NCBI GenBank assembly: GCA_963775625.1
Contig: CAVZJM010000010.1
Span: 1-50,210, forward strand
Reading direction: 5' to 3'
DNA from: JAIBJN01 sp963775625
GTDB taxonomy: Bacteria > Actinomycetota > Thermoleophilia > Gaiellales > Gaiellaceae
Length of the DNA stretch: 50,210 nt
A program made the translations under genes and the position numbers. Under the pieces are notes generated by a model. The model saw only the letters and a list, made by a program, of their open reading frames with translations, made no database searches and was not told the DNA's origin. Position 1 is the stretch's first letter. Each line of letters opens with the position of its first letter. This document shows, piece by piece, positions 8,889-17,224 of this stretch.

Positions 8889-8934
8889 CTCGCGACGCAG
8901 AAGCACAGCAGCATCACCTGAAGAGGCACTTAGC

Positions 8935-9696
8935 GTGAAGGTCGTCGTCTGCGTCAAGCAGGTTGGGTCGCTGGGGGACGAGGTCGAGTTCACGGACGAC
9001 GAGCGCGACGTCGACCCCGACTACCTCGACTACGCCCTCAACGAGTGGGACTCGTACGCGACCGAGGAGGCGCTGCGCGTTCGCGAGGCCGCCGGGGAGG
9101 GCGAGGTCGTGGCCGTCTCGGTCGGAGACGAGGACGCCGAGGACGCCATGCGCCGGGCGCTGGCCATGGGCGCCGATCGCGGCATCCGCGTGTGGTCAGA
9201 CGACCTGGGCGGGGCCGACCCGATCACCGTCGCGCGCGCCCTCGCCGAGGTCGTGCGCGCGGAGAGCCCCGACCTCGTCCTCTGCGGCGTGCAGTCGAGT
9301 GACGCGGTGCAGGCGGCGACCGGGGCCGCGCTCGCCGAGGTGCTCGACCTGCCGCGGGTCGCGGTCGTCACGAAGCTGGAGCTGGGGGACGGGACCGCGA
9401 CGGCCCACCGGGAGCTCGAGGGCGGGCTCCTGGACGTGGTCGAGGTGGACACGCCCGCGGTGCTCACCATCCAGACCGGGATCAACGAGCCGCGCTACGC
9501 GACGCTCCGCGCGATCAAGCAGGCCGAGGAGAAGGAGATCGAGGTGCGCGAGCCCGGCGACCTGGGCACGCCCGCGGCCCGCGTGCGCCGGATGTTCGTG
9601 CCGCCGAAGGGCGAGGGCGCCGAGATCCTGAACGGCGACCCCGCCGCCGTCGCGGGCCGGATCAAGGAGATCGTCGAGGAGCGGATGCAGGCGTGA
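8935..9696 (+). CDS. etfB: Electron transfer flavoprotein beta subunit
   Basis: 253 residues from the GTG at 8935, with GAAGAGG about ten bases upstream. The N-terminus VKVVVCVKQV is the classic ETF-beta start. Other marks are YALNEWDSYATEEALRVRE, LVLCGVQSSDAVQAATG (AMP/flavin-side loop) and VLTIQTGINEPRYATLRAIKQA (the recognition-loop region). Length is normal. With EtfA it forms the soluble FAD/AMP heterodimer that takes single electrons from dehydrogenases such as the trimethylamine dehydrogenase encoded just upstream. Ordinary beta-alpha gene order, but with unusually long gaps on both sides. Confidence 0.93.
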   Translation: MKVVVCVKQVGSLGDEVEFTDDERDVDPDYLDYALNEWDSYATEEALRVREAAGEGEVVAVSVGDEDAEDAMRRALAMGADRGIRVWSDDLGGADPITVARALAEVVRAESPDLVLCGVQSSDAVQAATGAALAEVLDLPRVAVVTKLELGDGTATAHRELEGGLLDVVEVDTPAVLTIQTGINEPRYATLRAIKQAEEKEIEVREPGDLGTPAARVRRMFVPPKGEGAEILNGDPAAVAGRIKEIVEERMQA

Positions 9697-9707
9697 GACG
9701 GGCCTCT

Positions 9708-9820
9708 GATACACGCGCCATCTGTTGGGGCACCCCGGCCCACCACCCGCTGCGAGCCTATCGAGCAAATCCGCACCAGTGGTTCGCAGATCGTGCCGAG
9801 AGTGTGCCGAGGAGGAACGG
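9708..9820 (+). other. Conserved non-coding element A between etfB and etfA
   Basis: The 124-base etfB-etfA gap starts with TGATACACGCGC. Bases 9748-9808 align without gaps to 41922-41982, upstream of purD, at 44 of 61 positions by my count. Internal pairing includes TGCGAGCC (9751-9758) with GGTTCGCA (9781-9788, one G-U) and GCAC/GTGC flanking the right half. The etfA ribosome site GAGGAGG follows directly. The likeness to the 41.9-kb element suggests a repeat or structured RNA rather than spacer. Which strand is active is not clear. Confidence 0.4.
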
Positions 9821-10759
9821 ATGAAGGCCCTCGTCGTCGCCGAGCACGTCCGGGGTGAGCTGCGCCCGATCAGCCTCGAACTGATCTCGGCGGCGAAGAG
9901 CCTCGGCGGGCCCGTCGAGGTAGCGGTGATCGCGGCCGATCCCTCGGCGTTAACGGACGCCGTCAACGTCGACGGCGTGGACGAGATCCTCGCCGTCAAG
10001 GTCGACCGCGACGAGTTCGAGAACGACGTCTACCAGCAGGCTGTCGAGCAGCTGATCGCCGAGCGCAGCCCGCAGATGGTGCTGCTCGGCTTCACGGTCA
10101 ACTCGATGGGCTACGGGCCGGCGCTCGCCGCCAAGCTCGGCAGCGGGTTCGCGTCCGACGTCTTCGCGGTGCGCGAGGAGGGTGGCGAGCTCGTCGCCGA
10201 GCGATCCTTCTACGGCGCCAAGGTGAACGGTGAGGTCGACTTCCCCGGTCACGACCGGGTCGTCCTCCTCGTCCGCGCGACGGCGTGGCCGCCGGCCGAG
10301 GGCGCCGGCTCCGCGAGCATCACGGAGGTGACCGTCGAGCCCGCCACGTCCCGGGCGCGCCACATGGGCTGGGTGGAGGTGCAGGCCGGCGACGTCGACA
10401 TCACGACGTCCGACTTCCTGCTCTCCGTGGGGCGCGGGATCGGCGACAAGGAGAACCTCGAGCAGTTCCAGGAGCTCGCGGACGCCATGGGCGCGACGCT
10501 CTCGTCTTCGCGTCCGCTCGTGGACGCGGGCTGGATGCCGAGCGCGCGTCAGGTCGGCCAGTCCGGGAAGACCGTGAAGCCGAAGGTCTACCTCGCCCTC
10601 GGGATCTCGGGCGCAGTGCAGCACCTCGCGGGGATGAAGACGAGCGGGACGATCATCGCCGTCAACACCGACCCGGAGGCCGCGATCTTCAACGTCGCGC
10701 ACTACGGAGCGGTGGCTGACCTGTTCGAGGTCGCGGAGGAGCTGGAAAAGCTCTATTAG
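9821..10759 (+). CDS. etfA: Electron transfer flavoprotein alpha subunit
   Basis: 312 residues, ATG preceded by GAGGAGGAACGG. The N-terminal domain (MKALVVAEHVRGELRPISLELISAA) is followed by the C-terminal FAD domain: LLSVGRGIGDKENLEQFQEL, SSSRPLVDAGWMP, the FAD loop GQSGKTVKPKVYLALGISG, and QHLAGMKTSGTIIAVNTDPEA. All conserved FAD-contact segments are intact. It pairs with EtfB and should deliver electrons to the membrane oxidoreductase encoded four bases downstream. Confidence 0.95.
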   Translation: MKALVVAEHVRGELRPISLELISAAKSLGGPVEVAVIAADPSALTDAVNVDGVDEILAVKVDRDEFENDVYQQAVEQLIAERSPQMVLLGFTVNSMGYGPALAAKLGSGFASDVFAVREEGGELVAERSFYGAKVNGEVDFPGHDRVVLLVRATAWPPAEGAGSASITEVTVEPATSRARHMGWVEVQAGDVDITTSDFLLSVGRGIGDKENLEQFQELADAMGATLSSSRPLVDAGWMPSARQVGQSGKTVKPKVYLALGISGAVQHLAGMKTSGTIIAVNTDPEAAIFNVAHYGAVADLFEVAEELEKLY

Positions 10760-10763
10760 AACG

Positions 10764-12899
10764 ATGCCTGTCCTCCTGGGCGCCGAGGAGACGCGCGAGA
10801 CCTTCGCGGGGCTCGAGACCTGGCAGATCGTCCTCTGGTACGTCCTCATCGCCGTCTCGGTGGCGATCTTCCTCTTCGGGGTCGCGCGCCTCGTCCTCAA
10901 GTACCGGCGCGGGCGCACGAAGGCGCCGGTCGGCAACGTGGTGGAGCGTGCCGTCCGGACGGCGAAGGTCGTCGCCACGCACGCCTGGATCCGCCGGCGC
11001 GACCCGCTCTCGGGGCTCGGCCACCTGCTCGTCTTCTACGGCTTCGTCGTCCTCTTCATCGGGACGGGGATCCTGGCCTTCCAGGACGACTTCGCCGAGC
11101 CCGTCCTCGGCTGGTTCTTCTGGCAGGGCTGGTTCTACCTCGGCTACTCGCTCTTCCTGGACGTCTTCGGCTTCGCGCTGATCGTCGGGCTGAGCGTGTT
11201 CGCGATCAAGCGCGGCGTGCTGAGGCCGTTCCGGCTGTCGTACTGGCGGCCTGCCGAGGCCGCTCCGCCGCTCGCGGGCGAGGCGAGGCGCTACCGGCTC
11301 GGCGACTGGATCTTCCTGGGCAGCCTCCTCTTCCTCGCCCTCACCGGATTCCTGCTCGAGTCGTTCCGGATCGCCGCGGACGACCCGAGCTTCGAGGTGT
11401 GGGCGCCGTTCGGCTGGCTCGTCGGGCAGGCGTTCATCGCGATCGGGCTCGAGGACGGCGCCGCCGAGTCCGCCAGGGCCGTGACGTGGTGGGTGCACGG
11501 CGTGTTCGCGCTCTTCTGGGTCTCCTCGATCCCGTTCACGAAGGCGGTGCACATGCTCGCCGGGCCCGCCGGGGTCGCCGCCAAGGACGACCGTGCGGGC
11601 AACACGCTCCTGCCGCTCCCGGCGAACGCGAAGCCGGAGGAGGTCGGCTACGCCACCATCGACGCGCTCGCGCCCAAGCACCTGCTCGACCTGGACGCCT
11701 GCACGAAGTGCGGCAAGTGCCACGCCGCGTGCCCGGCCACCGCGAGCGGCTACCCCCTCTCCCCGCGCGACCTCGTCCTCGACCTACGCGAGGTGGCCGA
11801 GGGCTCGATGGGCAACCGGGCCGCGCTCGGCATCGCCCCGCGCTTCCCCGAGCACGCCGACATCCTCGGCACCGGATCAAGCCCGAGACGCTCTGGTCGT
11901 GCATGCAGTGCATGGCCTGCGTCGAGATCTGCCCGGTCGGCATCGAGCACGTGCCGATCATCAATCAGATGCGCCGCGCGCTCGTCGAGCGCGGCGAGAT
12001 GGACGGCCAGCTCCAGCAGACGCTGGAGACGATCTACACGTCGGGCAACTCGTTCGGCGAGGCCAAGCGGAAGCGCGGCCGCTGGGCGAAGGAGCTCGAC
12101 TTCGACGTCAAGGACGCGCGCAAGGAGCGGGCCGAGCTGCTCTGGTTCGTCGGCGACTACGCCTCCTTCGACCCGCGCAACCAGCGCATCAGCCAGGCGC
12201 TCGCCCGCGTCCTGCGCGAGGCACGCGTCGACTTCGGGATCCTCTACGACGGCGAGCGGACCGCCGGGAACGACGTGCGTCGCGCCGGCGAGGAGGGCCT
12301 CTGGTCGTCCCTGGCCGAGGAGAACGTCGAGACGATCTCGGGCTGCCGCTTCGACCGCATCCTCACCTCCGACCCGCACACCTTCAACACGCTCAAGAAC
12401 GAGTACCCGCAGCTCGGCGGCGGCTGGAACGGTCGTCCACCACTCACAGCTCCTGCTCGAGCTGCTCGAGGCCGGGCGCCTGCGGCCGCGCAAGGGGCTC
12501 GGCTACCGCGTCACCTACCACGACCCCTGCACGCTCGGGCGCTACAACGGCGTGTACGACGAACCACGCCAGGTGATCGAGTCGCTCGGCTGCGAACTGG
12601 TGGAGATGCCTCGGAACCGTGACAACTCCTTCTGCTGCGGCGCCGGCGGCGGTCGGATCTGGATGAAGGAGCTCAAGTCGGACGACGCCCAGCGACCGAG
12701 CGAGAGCCGCATCGACGAGGCGGTCGGGCTGGAGGCGATCGACTACTTCGTGGTCGCCTGTCCCAAGGACGTGACCATGTACGAAGACGCGATCAAGACC
12801 TCCGGCCACCAGGGCGAGATCGAGCTGCGCGAGCTGTCCGAGCTCGTGCTCGAGTCCCTCAGCCTCGAGGGTCATCGCAACGGAAAGGAGAGCTCGTGA
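10764..12899 (+). CDS. Membrane heme b / iron-sulfur oxidoreductase, ETF:menaquinone oxidoreductase type (two frameshifts)
   Basis: The N-terminal 240 residues hold about six membrane helices, including DPLSGLGHLLVFYGFVVLFIG and TWWVHGVFALFWVSSIPFTKAVHM. Paired histidines there suit b-type heme, as in nitrate reductase gamma. Then come two 4Fe-4S clusters (CTKCGKCHAACP and, in the next frame, CMQCMACVEICPVG) and a C-terminal CCG domain (HDPCTLGRYNG ... FCCGAGGGR). The first CCG repeat lacks its cysteine (FVGDYASFDPR). The frame slips near 11875 and again near 12430 and returns to the first frame, so the true product is about 711 residues. This architecture matches the EMO family that passes ETF electrons to menaquinone. 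Its place after etfBA makes it the likely exit to the respiratory chain. The breaks look like sequencing errors. Confidence 0.8.
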   Translation: MPVLLGAEETRETFAGLETWQIVLWYVLIAVSVAIFLFGVARLVLKYRRGRTKAPVGNVVERAVRTAKVVATHAWIRRRDPLSGLGHLLVFYGFVVLFIGTGILAFQDDFAEPVLGWFFWQGWFYLGYSLFLDVFGFALIVGLSVFAIKRGVLRPFRLSYWRPAEAAPPLAGEARRYRLGDWIFLGSLLFLALTGFLLESFRIAADDPSFEVWAPFGWLVGQAFIAIGLEDGAAESARAVTWWVHGVFALFWVSSIPFTKAVHMLAGPAGVAAKDDRAGNTLLPLPANAKPEEVGYATIDALAPKHLLDLDACTKCGKCHAACPATASGYPLSPRDLVLDLREVAEGSMGNRAALGIAPRFPEHADILGTGSSPRRSGRACSAWPASRSARSASSTCRSSIRCAARSSSAARWTASSSRRWRRSTRRATRSARPSGSAAAGRRSSTSTSRTRARSGPSCSGSSATTPPSTRATSASARRSPASCARHASTSGSSTTASGPPGTTCVAPARRASGRPWPRRTSRRSRAAASTASSPPTRTPSTRSRTSTRSSAAAGTVVHHSQLLLELLEAGRLRPRKGLGYRVTYHDPCTLGRYNGVYDEPRQVIESLGCELVEMPRNRDNSFCCGAGGGRIWMKELKSDDAQRPSESRIDEAVGLEAIDYFVVACPKDVTMYEDAIKTSGHQGEIELRELSELVLESLSLEGHRNGKESS

Positions 12900-14005
12900 G
12901 CAAGGAGACCGCCTTCTATCCCCGCCTGCAGGCGCTGACCGACGAGTGGATGGACCTCTTCGGCTACTGGGCGCCGACCGTCGTGACCGACGCGGAGGAG
13001 GAGTACCGAGCCGTGCGGGAGACCGCCGGGCTGATGGACTTCACGATGCTGCGCAAGGTCGACCTCGACGGGCCGGGGGCGCTCGAGCTCGTCAACTCGC
13101 TCGTGACCCGTGAGGTCTCGAAGCTCACTCCCGGGCGGATCGCGTACGGCGCGCTCACCGACGACGACGGGAAGATGGTCGACGACTGCACGACGCTGAT
13201 GCGGGGGCCCGACCACGTCCGCTTCTGCGGGGCGAACGACCGCGACTACGAGATCTTCAGCGCCGCGGCGAGCGGCTCTGACATCCAGGTGCGCGAGCAC
13301 ACGGACGCCACGCCGCATCTCTGCCTCCAGGGACCGCGGAGCCGGGAGATCCTCCAGGGCCTGACGAGCTCCGACCTCTCGAACGCCGCGTTCCCGTACT
13401 ACACCTTCCGTGAGGACGTCGAGATCGCCGGCGTCCCCGTGTTCATGACGCGGCTCGGGTACACGGCCGAGCTCGGCTACGAGCTCTGGGTCGACCGCGA
13501 CCGGGCGTTCGAGCTCTGGGACGCGCTCCTCTCGGCCGGGGAGCCGCAGGGGATGAAGCTGATCGGCATGATCGCGCTCGACCTCTTCCGCATCGAGGGC
13601 GGCTTCATCATCGGCGGGATCGAGTACGACGCGACCGTCTCGCCCTACGAGTGCGGCCTCGGCTGGTCGGTGGACCTCGCGAAGGGCGAGTTCCAGGGAA
13701 GGGAGGCGCTCGCACGCGACGAGCAGACGACGCAGCTGCGCCTCACGAGCGTCGTGCTGGAGAGCGGCGGCGACGAGGCGAGCGGGGCGCCGCTCTGGGT
13801 GGGGGACGAGGAGGTCGGCCTGGTCACGCAAGCAGTCGTCTCGCCCTTCCTCGGCGGCCGCACCCTCGGGCTCGCCAAGATTAGAAAGGACCTCAAGGAG
13901 CCAGGGCAGGACGTCGTCGCACAGGTGGGCGACGAGCAGGTCACCGGCGAGATCGTCGGCCACCCCGTCTACGACCCGAAGCGGACGCGAGCCAAGGAAA
14001 GCTAA
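12896..14005 (+). CDS. GcvT-fold, folate-dependent aminomethyltransferase-like protein
   Basis: 369 residues, GTG start overlapping the previous stop (GTGA). It has the GcvT fold: YRAVRETAGLMDFTMLRKVDLDGPGALELVNSLV, the folate-side segment GRIAYGALTDDDGKMVDDCTTL, LQGPRSREILQGL, and FMTRLGYTAELGYELWV with the conserved glutamate. A C-terminal barrel domain follows (GAPLWVGDEEVGLVTQAV...). GcvT, the DMSP demethylase DmdA and the C-terminal half of dimethylglycine dehydrogenase share this fold and transfer a C1 unit to tetrahydrofolate. Next to tmd/etf it could capture the carbon released by N-demethylation as methylene-THF. Which donor it uses cannot be decided from sequence. Confidence 0.8.
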   Translation: MSKETAFYPRLQALTDEWMDLFGYWAPTVVTDAEEEYRAVRETAGLMDFTMLRKVDLDGPGALELVNSLVTREVSKLTPGRIAYGALTDDDGKMVDDCTTLMRGPDHVRFCGANDRDYEIFSAAASGSDIQVREHTDATPHLCLQGPRSREILQGLTSSDLSNAAFPYYTFREDVEIAGVPVFMTRLGYTAELGYELWVDRDRAFELWDALLSAGEPQGMKLIGMIALDLFRIEGGFIIGGIEYDATVSPYECGLGWSVDLAKGEFQGREALARDEQTTQLRLTSVVLESGGDEASGAPLWVGDEEVGLVTQAVVSPFLGGRTLGLAKIRKDLKEPGQDVVAQVGDEQVTGEIVGHPVYDPKRTRAKES

Positions 14006-14017
14006 CGCGGGCTCTGG

Positions 14018-14974
14018 GTGTCCGCCGAGACGATCATCGCGCTGGAGCGGGTCTCCAAGCGCTTCGGCTCGACCCGGGCGGTCACGGACGTCTCCTTCGA
14101 CGTCCTCCGCGGCCGCTGCCTCGGCTGGCTGGGGCCGAACGGCTCCGGCAAGACAACCCTGATCCGGTGCATGCTCGGCCTCGCTCGGGTGAGCGAGGGG
14201 ACCATCCACGTCCGCGGCCACCGCATGCCGCAGGAGGGCCGCCAGGCCCTCGAGCGCGTCGGCGGCATGGTCGAGGAGCCGCGGTTCTACCCCTATCTCT
14301 CCGGCCGGCGGAACCTCGAGGTCTGGGCCGCCTTCTACGGCGGCGACGCGCGCGACCGCATCGGCTGGGCGCTCGAGCGCGTCAACCTGGCCGATCGGGC
14401 CGCGAGCCCCGTGAAGCACTACTCCCAGGGAATGCGGCAGCGCCTCGGCGTCGCGCGCGCACTCCTGAACGACCCGGAGCTGCTCATCCTCGACGAGCCG
14501 AGCAACGGCCTCGACCCGGCCGGGATCGTCGAGTTCCGGGACATGATCCGCTCGTTCGTGGAGGAGGACGGCCGCACCGTCTTCGTCTCGTCGCACCTGC
14601 TCGACGAGGTGCAGAAGATCGCCGACGACATCGCGATCGTCAACGCCGGCCGGCTCGTCACCCACGGAAGCGTCGGCGAGCTGGTGGCCGGAGGTGCGCA
14701 GCGCGTTCGCCTGCGGGTCGACGACCCGGCGCGGGCCGGAGCGGTGCTCGAGCGCCTGCCCTACGTGTCCGGCGCCGAGCGCCTGGACGGCGGCGAGCTT
14801 CGCGTCGAGCTCGACCGGGCCGAGGACGACCGGGCGATCGAGCTCTCTCGCGCTCTCGTCGAGGCCGGAGTCGGCATCGCCGAGCTCGTCCAGGAGCGCG
14901 ATTCCCTCGAGCGGCGGTTTCTGGACATCACCGCCGGATCCGTGCCGGGCGCGCCGGAGGAGCCGGCGGCATGA
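14018..14974 (+). CDS. ABC transporter ATP-binding protein (ABC-2 type exporter)
   Basis: 318 residues from a GTG start. Walker A is GPNGSGKTT, the signature is YSQGMRQRLGVARAL, Walker B is LLILDEPSNGLDP and the switch His lies in FVSSHLLDEV. About 90 residues of C-terminal extension follow, as in DrrA/CcmA-like exporters. The stop overlaps the start of the permease gene by four bases. Twelve bases separate it from the aminomethyltransferase gene, so it may share the tmd operon transcript, but no functional tie to amine metabolism is evident. Confidence 0.9.
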   Translation: MSAETIIALERVSKRFGSTRAVTDVSFDVLRGRCLGWLGPNGSGKTTLIRCMLGLARVSEGTIHVRGHRMPQEGRQALERVGGMVEEPRFYPYLSGRRNLEVWAAFYGGDARDRIGWALERVNLADRAASPVKHYSQGMRQRLGVARALLNDPELLILDEPSNGLDPAGIVEFRDMIRSFVEEDGRTVFVSSHLLDEVQKIADDIAIVNAGRLVTHGSVGELVAGGAQRVRLRVDDPARAGAVLERLPYVSGAERLDGGELRVELDRAEDDRAIELSRALVEAGVGIAELVQERDSLERRFLDITAGSVPGAPEEPAA

Positions 14975-15711
14975 TCGCCGCGACGGCCCGAACGATCGCC
15001 GGGAGGCGCGGAACCTTCCTGGGCGGGGTCGCGCTCGCGTTGCTCGCCGTGATCGCCGTGGCGGTCATCAGGACGATCGTCAACGCGCGGGATCCTGAGA
15101 TCCACCCGTCGATCGGAGGGGCCATCTTCGTCGAGGGGGCCGGGGGCATGATCTTCGTCGTCGGAGTCCTCGCCGGGGTGCTGATGGGCGCGCTCGCCGG
15201 CTCCTACGACGTCGCACAGGGGACGATGCGCTACCTCGTGATGACCGGCGTGAGCCGGATCCGGATCTACGTCACGCGGGCGGTGGCCCTCGTCCTCTGC
15301 GTCTACCTCGCGCTCCTGCCCGCCGTCCTGCTCATGCTCCTCCTGGCCGTTGCGCTGCCACAGCCGGACGGCGCCGGCATCGATCTGCACGACCTCGGGG
15401 CGACGCTCTGGGGGATCGCCCTCTTCGCCGGCGTCTACGCGCTCGTGAGCATGGGCATCGGCTCGCTCCTGCGCTCCAACGGCGCGGCGATCACGATCGC
15501 TCTCCTGATCAACTTCGCCCTCACACCCGTCCTCTTCGTCGTCGCCGTCTGGAGCGAGAGGGTGGCGAGCCTGGCGCTCCCGGTCGCCCTGGGCACCCTC
15601 ACGGGAGACGACACCGAGATCGGAGTCGGACTCGCGGCCGTCGCGGTGGTGGGCTGGCTGGCGCTCTTCCTCGGAGCCGGCTGGGCCCGCATCGCTCATG
15701 ACGAGTACTGA
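14971..15711 (+). CDS. ABC-2 type membrane permease
   Basis: 246 residues with about six hydrophobic helices, starting at ATG 14971 inside the ATPase stop (ATGA). The first helix (FLGGVALALLAVIAVAVI) is followed by an extracytoplasmic loop, and GSYDVAQGTMRYLVMTGVSRIRIYVTRAVAL is the ABC-2 coupling region (the part that usually reads GTxRxxLxxPVSR). It pairs with the ATPase to export an unknown substrate. The gene ends just before the TetR operator region. Confidence 0.85.
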   Translation: MIAATARTIAGRRGTFLGGVALALLAVIAVAVIRTIVNARDPEIHPSIGGAIFVEGAGGMIFVVGVLAGVLMGALAGSYDVAQGTMRYLVMTGVSRIRIYVTRAVALVLCVYLALLPAVLLMLLLAVALPQPDGAGIDLHDLGATLWGIALFAGVYALVSMGIGSLLRSNGAAITIALLINFALTPVLFVVAVWSERVASLALPVALGTLTGDDTEIGVGLAAVAVVGWLALFLGAGWARIAHDEY

Positions 15712-15715
15712 GGAC

Positions 15716-15763
15716 TTGACAAACGCGGGCGGGTTTAGTCAAATGACTAAGTCATCTGACTAA
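15716..15763 (+). promoter_or_regulatory. Promoter with two overlapping 16-bp palindromic operators
   Basis: The -35 element TTGACA is at 15716-15721; 17 bases on is a weak -10 (TCAAAT, 15739-15744). It lies inside the palindrome TTAGTCA-AA-TGACTAA (15735-15750). A second copy, TAAGTCA-TC-TGACTAA (15748-15763), overlaps the first with centres 13 bp apart. A ribosome site (AAAAGGAGAAGG) and the ATG follow. Two overlapping operators covering the -10 fit cooperative TetR-family repression, and a TetR gene lies in the operon. Confidence 0.75.
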
Positions 15764-15776
15764 AAGGAGAAGGGAC

Positions 15777-17090
15777 ATGACCCCTGGAAGCTCTCTGCAC
15801 TCCTCTCCCCAGGAAGCGATGCGCGCTCCGGCCGAGGAGTTCCTCTACGTCGCCTGCCTCCACGAGGGCACCGGCGTGGACGCCCCGGACTTCCTCGCCG
15901 TCGTCGATGCCGAGGACGGCAGGATCATCCACGAGACGCCGATGCCGAACGTCGGCGACGAGCTCCACCACTACGGCTGGAACCGCTGCTCGTCGGCCTG
16001 CCACGGCCCCGACCGGTCGCACCTGATCATGCCGGGGTTCCGCTCGTCTCGCGTGCACGTCGTGAACGTCGCCGACGATCCGCGGAAGCCGACGATCGAG
16101 AAGGTGATCGAGCCGGAGGAGATCGTCGCGAAGACCGGCCTCACGCGCCCGCACAGCGTCCACTGCATGCCGGGCGACAACGTCGTCATGAGCATGCTCG
16201 GCGACGCCGACGGGAACGCCGCCGGCGGCTTCGCCGTGCTCGATTCGAAGACCTTCGAGGTCAAGGGCCGGTGGGAGAACGGCGGCCCACGCCCGCCGAT
16301 GAACTACGACTTCTGGTACCAGCCGCGCAAGAACACGCTCGTCTCCTCGGAGTTCGGCGAGCCGAATGCGTTCGAGCCCGGCTTCGACCTCGCGGACGTC
16401 CAGGCCGGCCGCTACGGCCAACGGCTCCACTTCTGGAACCTCGAGGAGCGGACGCTCGAGCAGACCATCGACCTGGGCGAGCAGGGTCTCGTCCCGCTCG
16501 AGATCCGCGTCCTGCACGAGCCCGAGGCCGAGGAAGGCTTCGTCGGGGTCGCCCTCTCGAGCAACATCTGGCGCTTCGCGCGCAACGGGAAGTGGTCGGC
16601 CGAGCCCGTGATCACGACCGACCCGGTCGAGCTCGAGGGCTGGCCCTTCCCGGTTCCGGCGCTGATCACGGACCTCGTCCTCTCGATGGACGACAAGGCG
16701 CTCTACTTCTCGAACTGGCTCCACGGAGACCTGCGCCGCTACGACGTCTCCGACCCGGCCAACCCGAAGCTGACGGGCCGGCTCTGGCTCGGCGGCCTGC
16801 TCGGGAACGCGAGCGACGGCGGCCGCGAGCTCAACGGCGGACCGCAGATGCTCCAGCTCTCGCTCGACGGCAAGCGCCTCTACGTCACGAACTCGCTCTA
16901 CTCGACGTGGGACAATCAGTTCTACCCGGAGCTGCGCTCGTGGCTCCTGAAGGTCGACATCGGGGAGGATGGGTCGATGGAGGTAGACAGGGATTTCTTC
17001 GTCGACTTCCACGACCGCCCGAACGGCCCTGCGCGCGCGCACGAGGTGCGGCTCCAGGGCGGCGACTGCACGACGGAGATCTTCCAGTGA
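15777..17090 (+). CDS. SELENBP1/SBP56 family protein, methanethiol oxidase-like
   Basis: 437 residues, ATG preceded by AAAAGGAGAAGG. Family marks: HHYGWNRCSSACHGPDRSHL, TRPHSVHCMPGDNVVMSMLGDADGN, PMNYDFWYQPRKNTLVSSEFG, LSMDDKALYFSNWLHGDLRRYDVSDP and the end HEVRLQGGDCTTEIF. These His/Cys segments are the conserved metal-site regions of the beta-propeller family. Bacterial MtoX and human SELENBP1 oxidise methanethiol to formaldehyde, hydrogen peroxide and sulfide. Bacterial MtoX is usually secreted and has partner genes; here there is no obvious signal peptide and no SCO1/MauG partner, so the substrate may differ. It leads a TetR-controlled operon. Confidence 0.85.
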   Translation: MTPGSSLHSSPQEAMRAPAEEFLYVACLHEGTGVDAPDFLAVVDAEDGRIIHETPMPNVGDELHHYGWNRCSSACHGPDRSHLIMPGFRSSRVHVVNVADDPRKPTIEKVIEPEEIVAKTGLTRPHSVHCMPGDNVVMSMLGDADGNAAGGFAVLDSKTFEVKGRWENGGPRPPMNYDFWYQPRKNTLVSSEFGEPNAFEPGFDLADVQAGRYGQRLHFWNLEERTLEQTIDLGEQGLVPLEIRVLHEPEAEEGFVGVALSSNIWRFARNGKWSAEPVITTDPVELEGWPFPVPALITDLVLSMDDKALYFSNWLHGDLRRYDVSDPANPKLTGRLWLGGLLGNASDGGRELNGGPQMLQLSLDGKRLYVTNSLYSTWDNQFYPELRSWLLKVDIGEDGSMEVDRDFFVDFHDRPNGPARAHEVRLQGGDCTTEIFQ

Positions 17091-17224
17091 TCTTCGCCCA
17101 CCACATGGGCGAGCAGGCTCTGCTCGGTGCGCTGGCAGCGGGCGGGACGACCATCGCGACGGGGCTGGTGCTGTTCGGACGGGCCAAGCTCGACGCGGCC
17201 TTGCGGTGGCTGCGCCGCAGGTAA
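17087..17224 (+). CDS. 45-residue single-span membrane protein
   Basis: It starts at a GTG that overlaps the SELENBP1-like stop (GTGA) and its end overlaps the TetR start by 19 bases. The sequence has a short leader (MIFAHHMGEQ), one hydrophobic helix (ALLGALAAGGTTIATGLVLF) and a basic tail ending LRWLRRR. Overlaps on both sides and the clear helix make it a credible real gene. The two histidines before the helix could be functional. No family recognised. Confidence 0.6.
   Translation: MIFAHHMGEQALLGALAAGGTTIATGLVLFGRAKLDAALRWLRRR

Noticed and set aside
8764..8934. Glycine, SAM, THF, glutamine or cobalamin riboswitch
   Set aside because: None of the conserved loops of these classes that I know could be found, so no class name is assigned.
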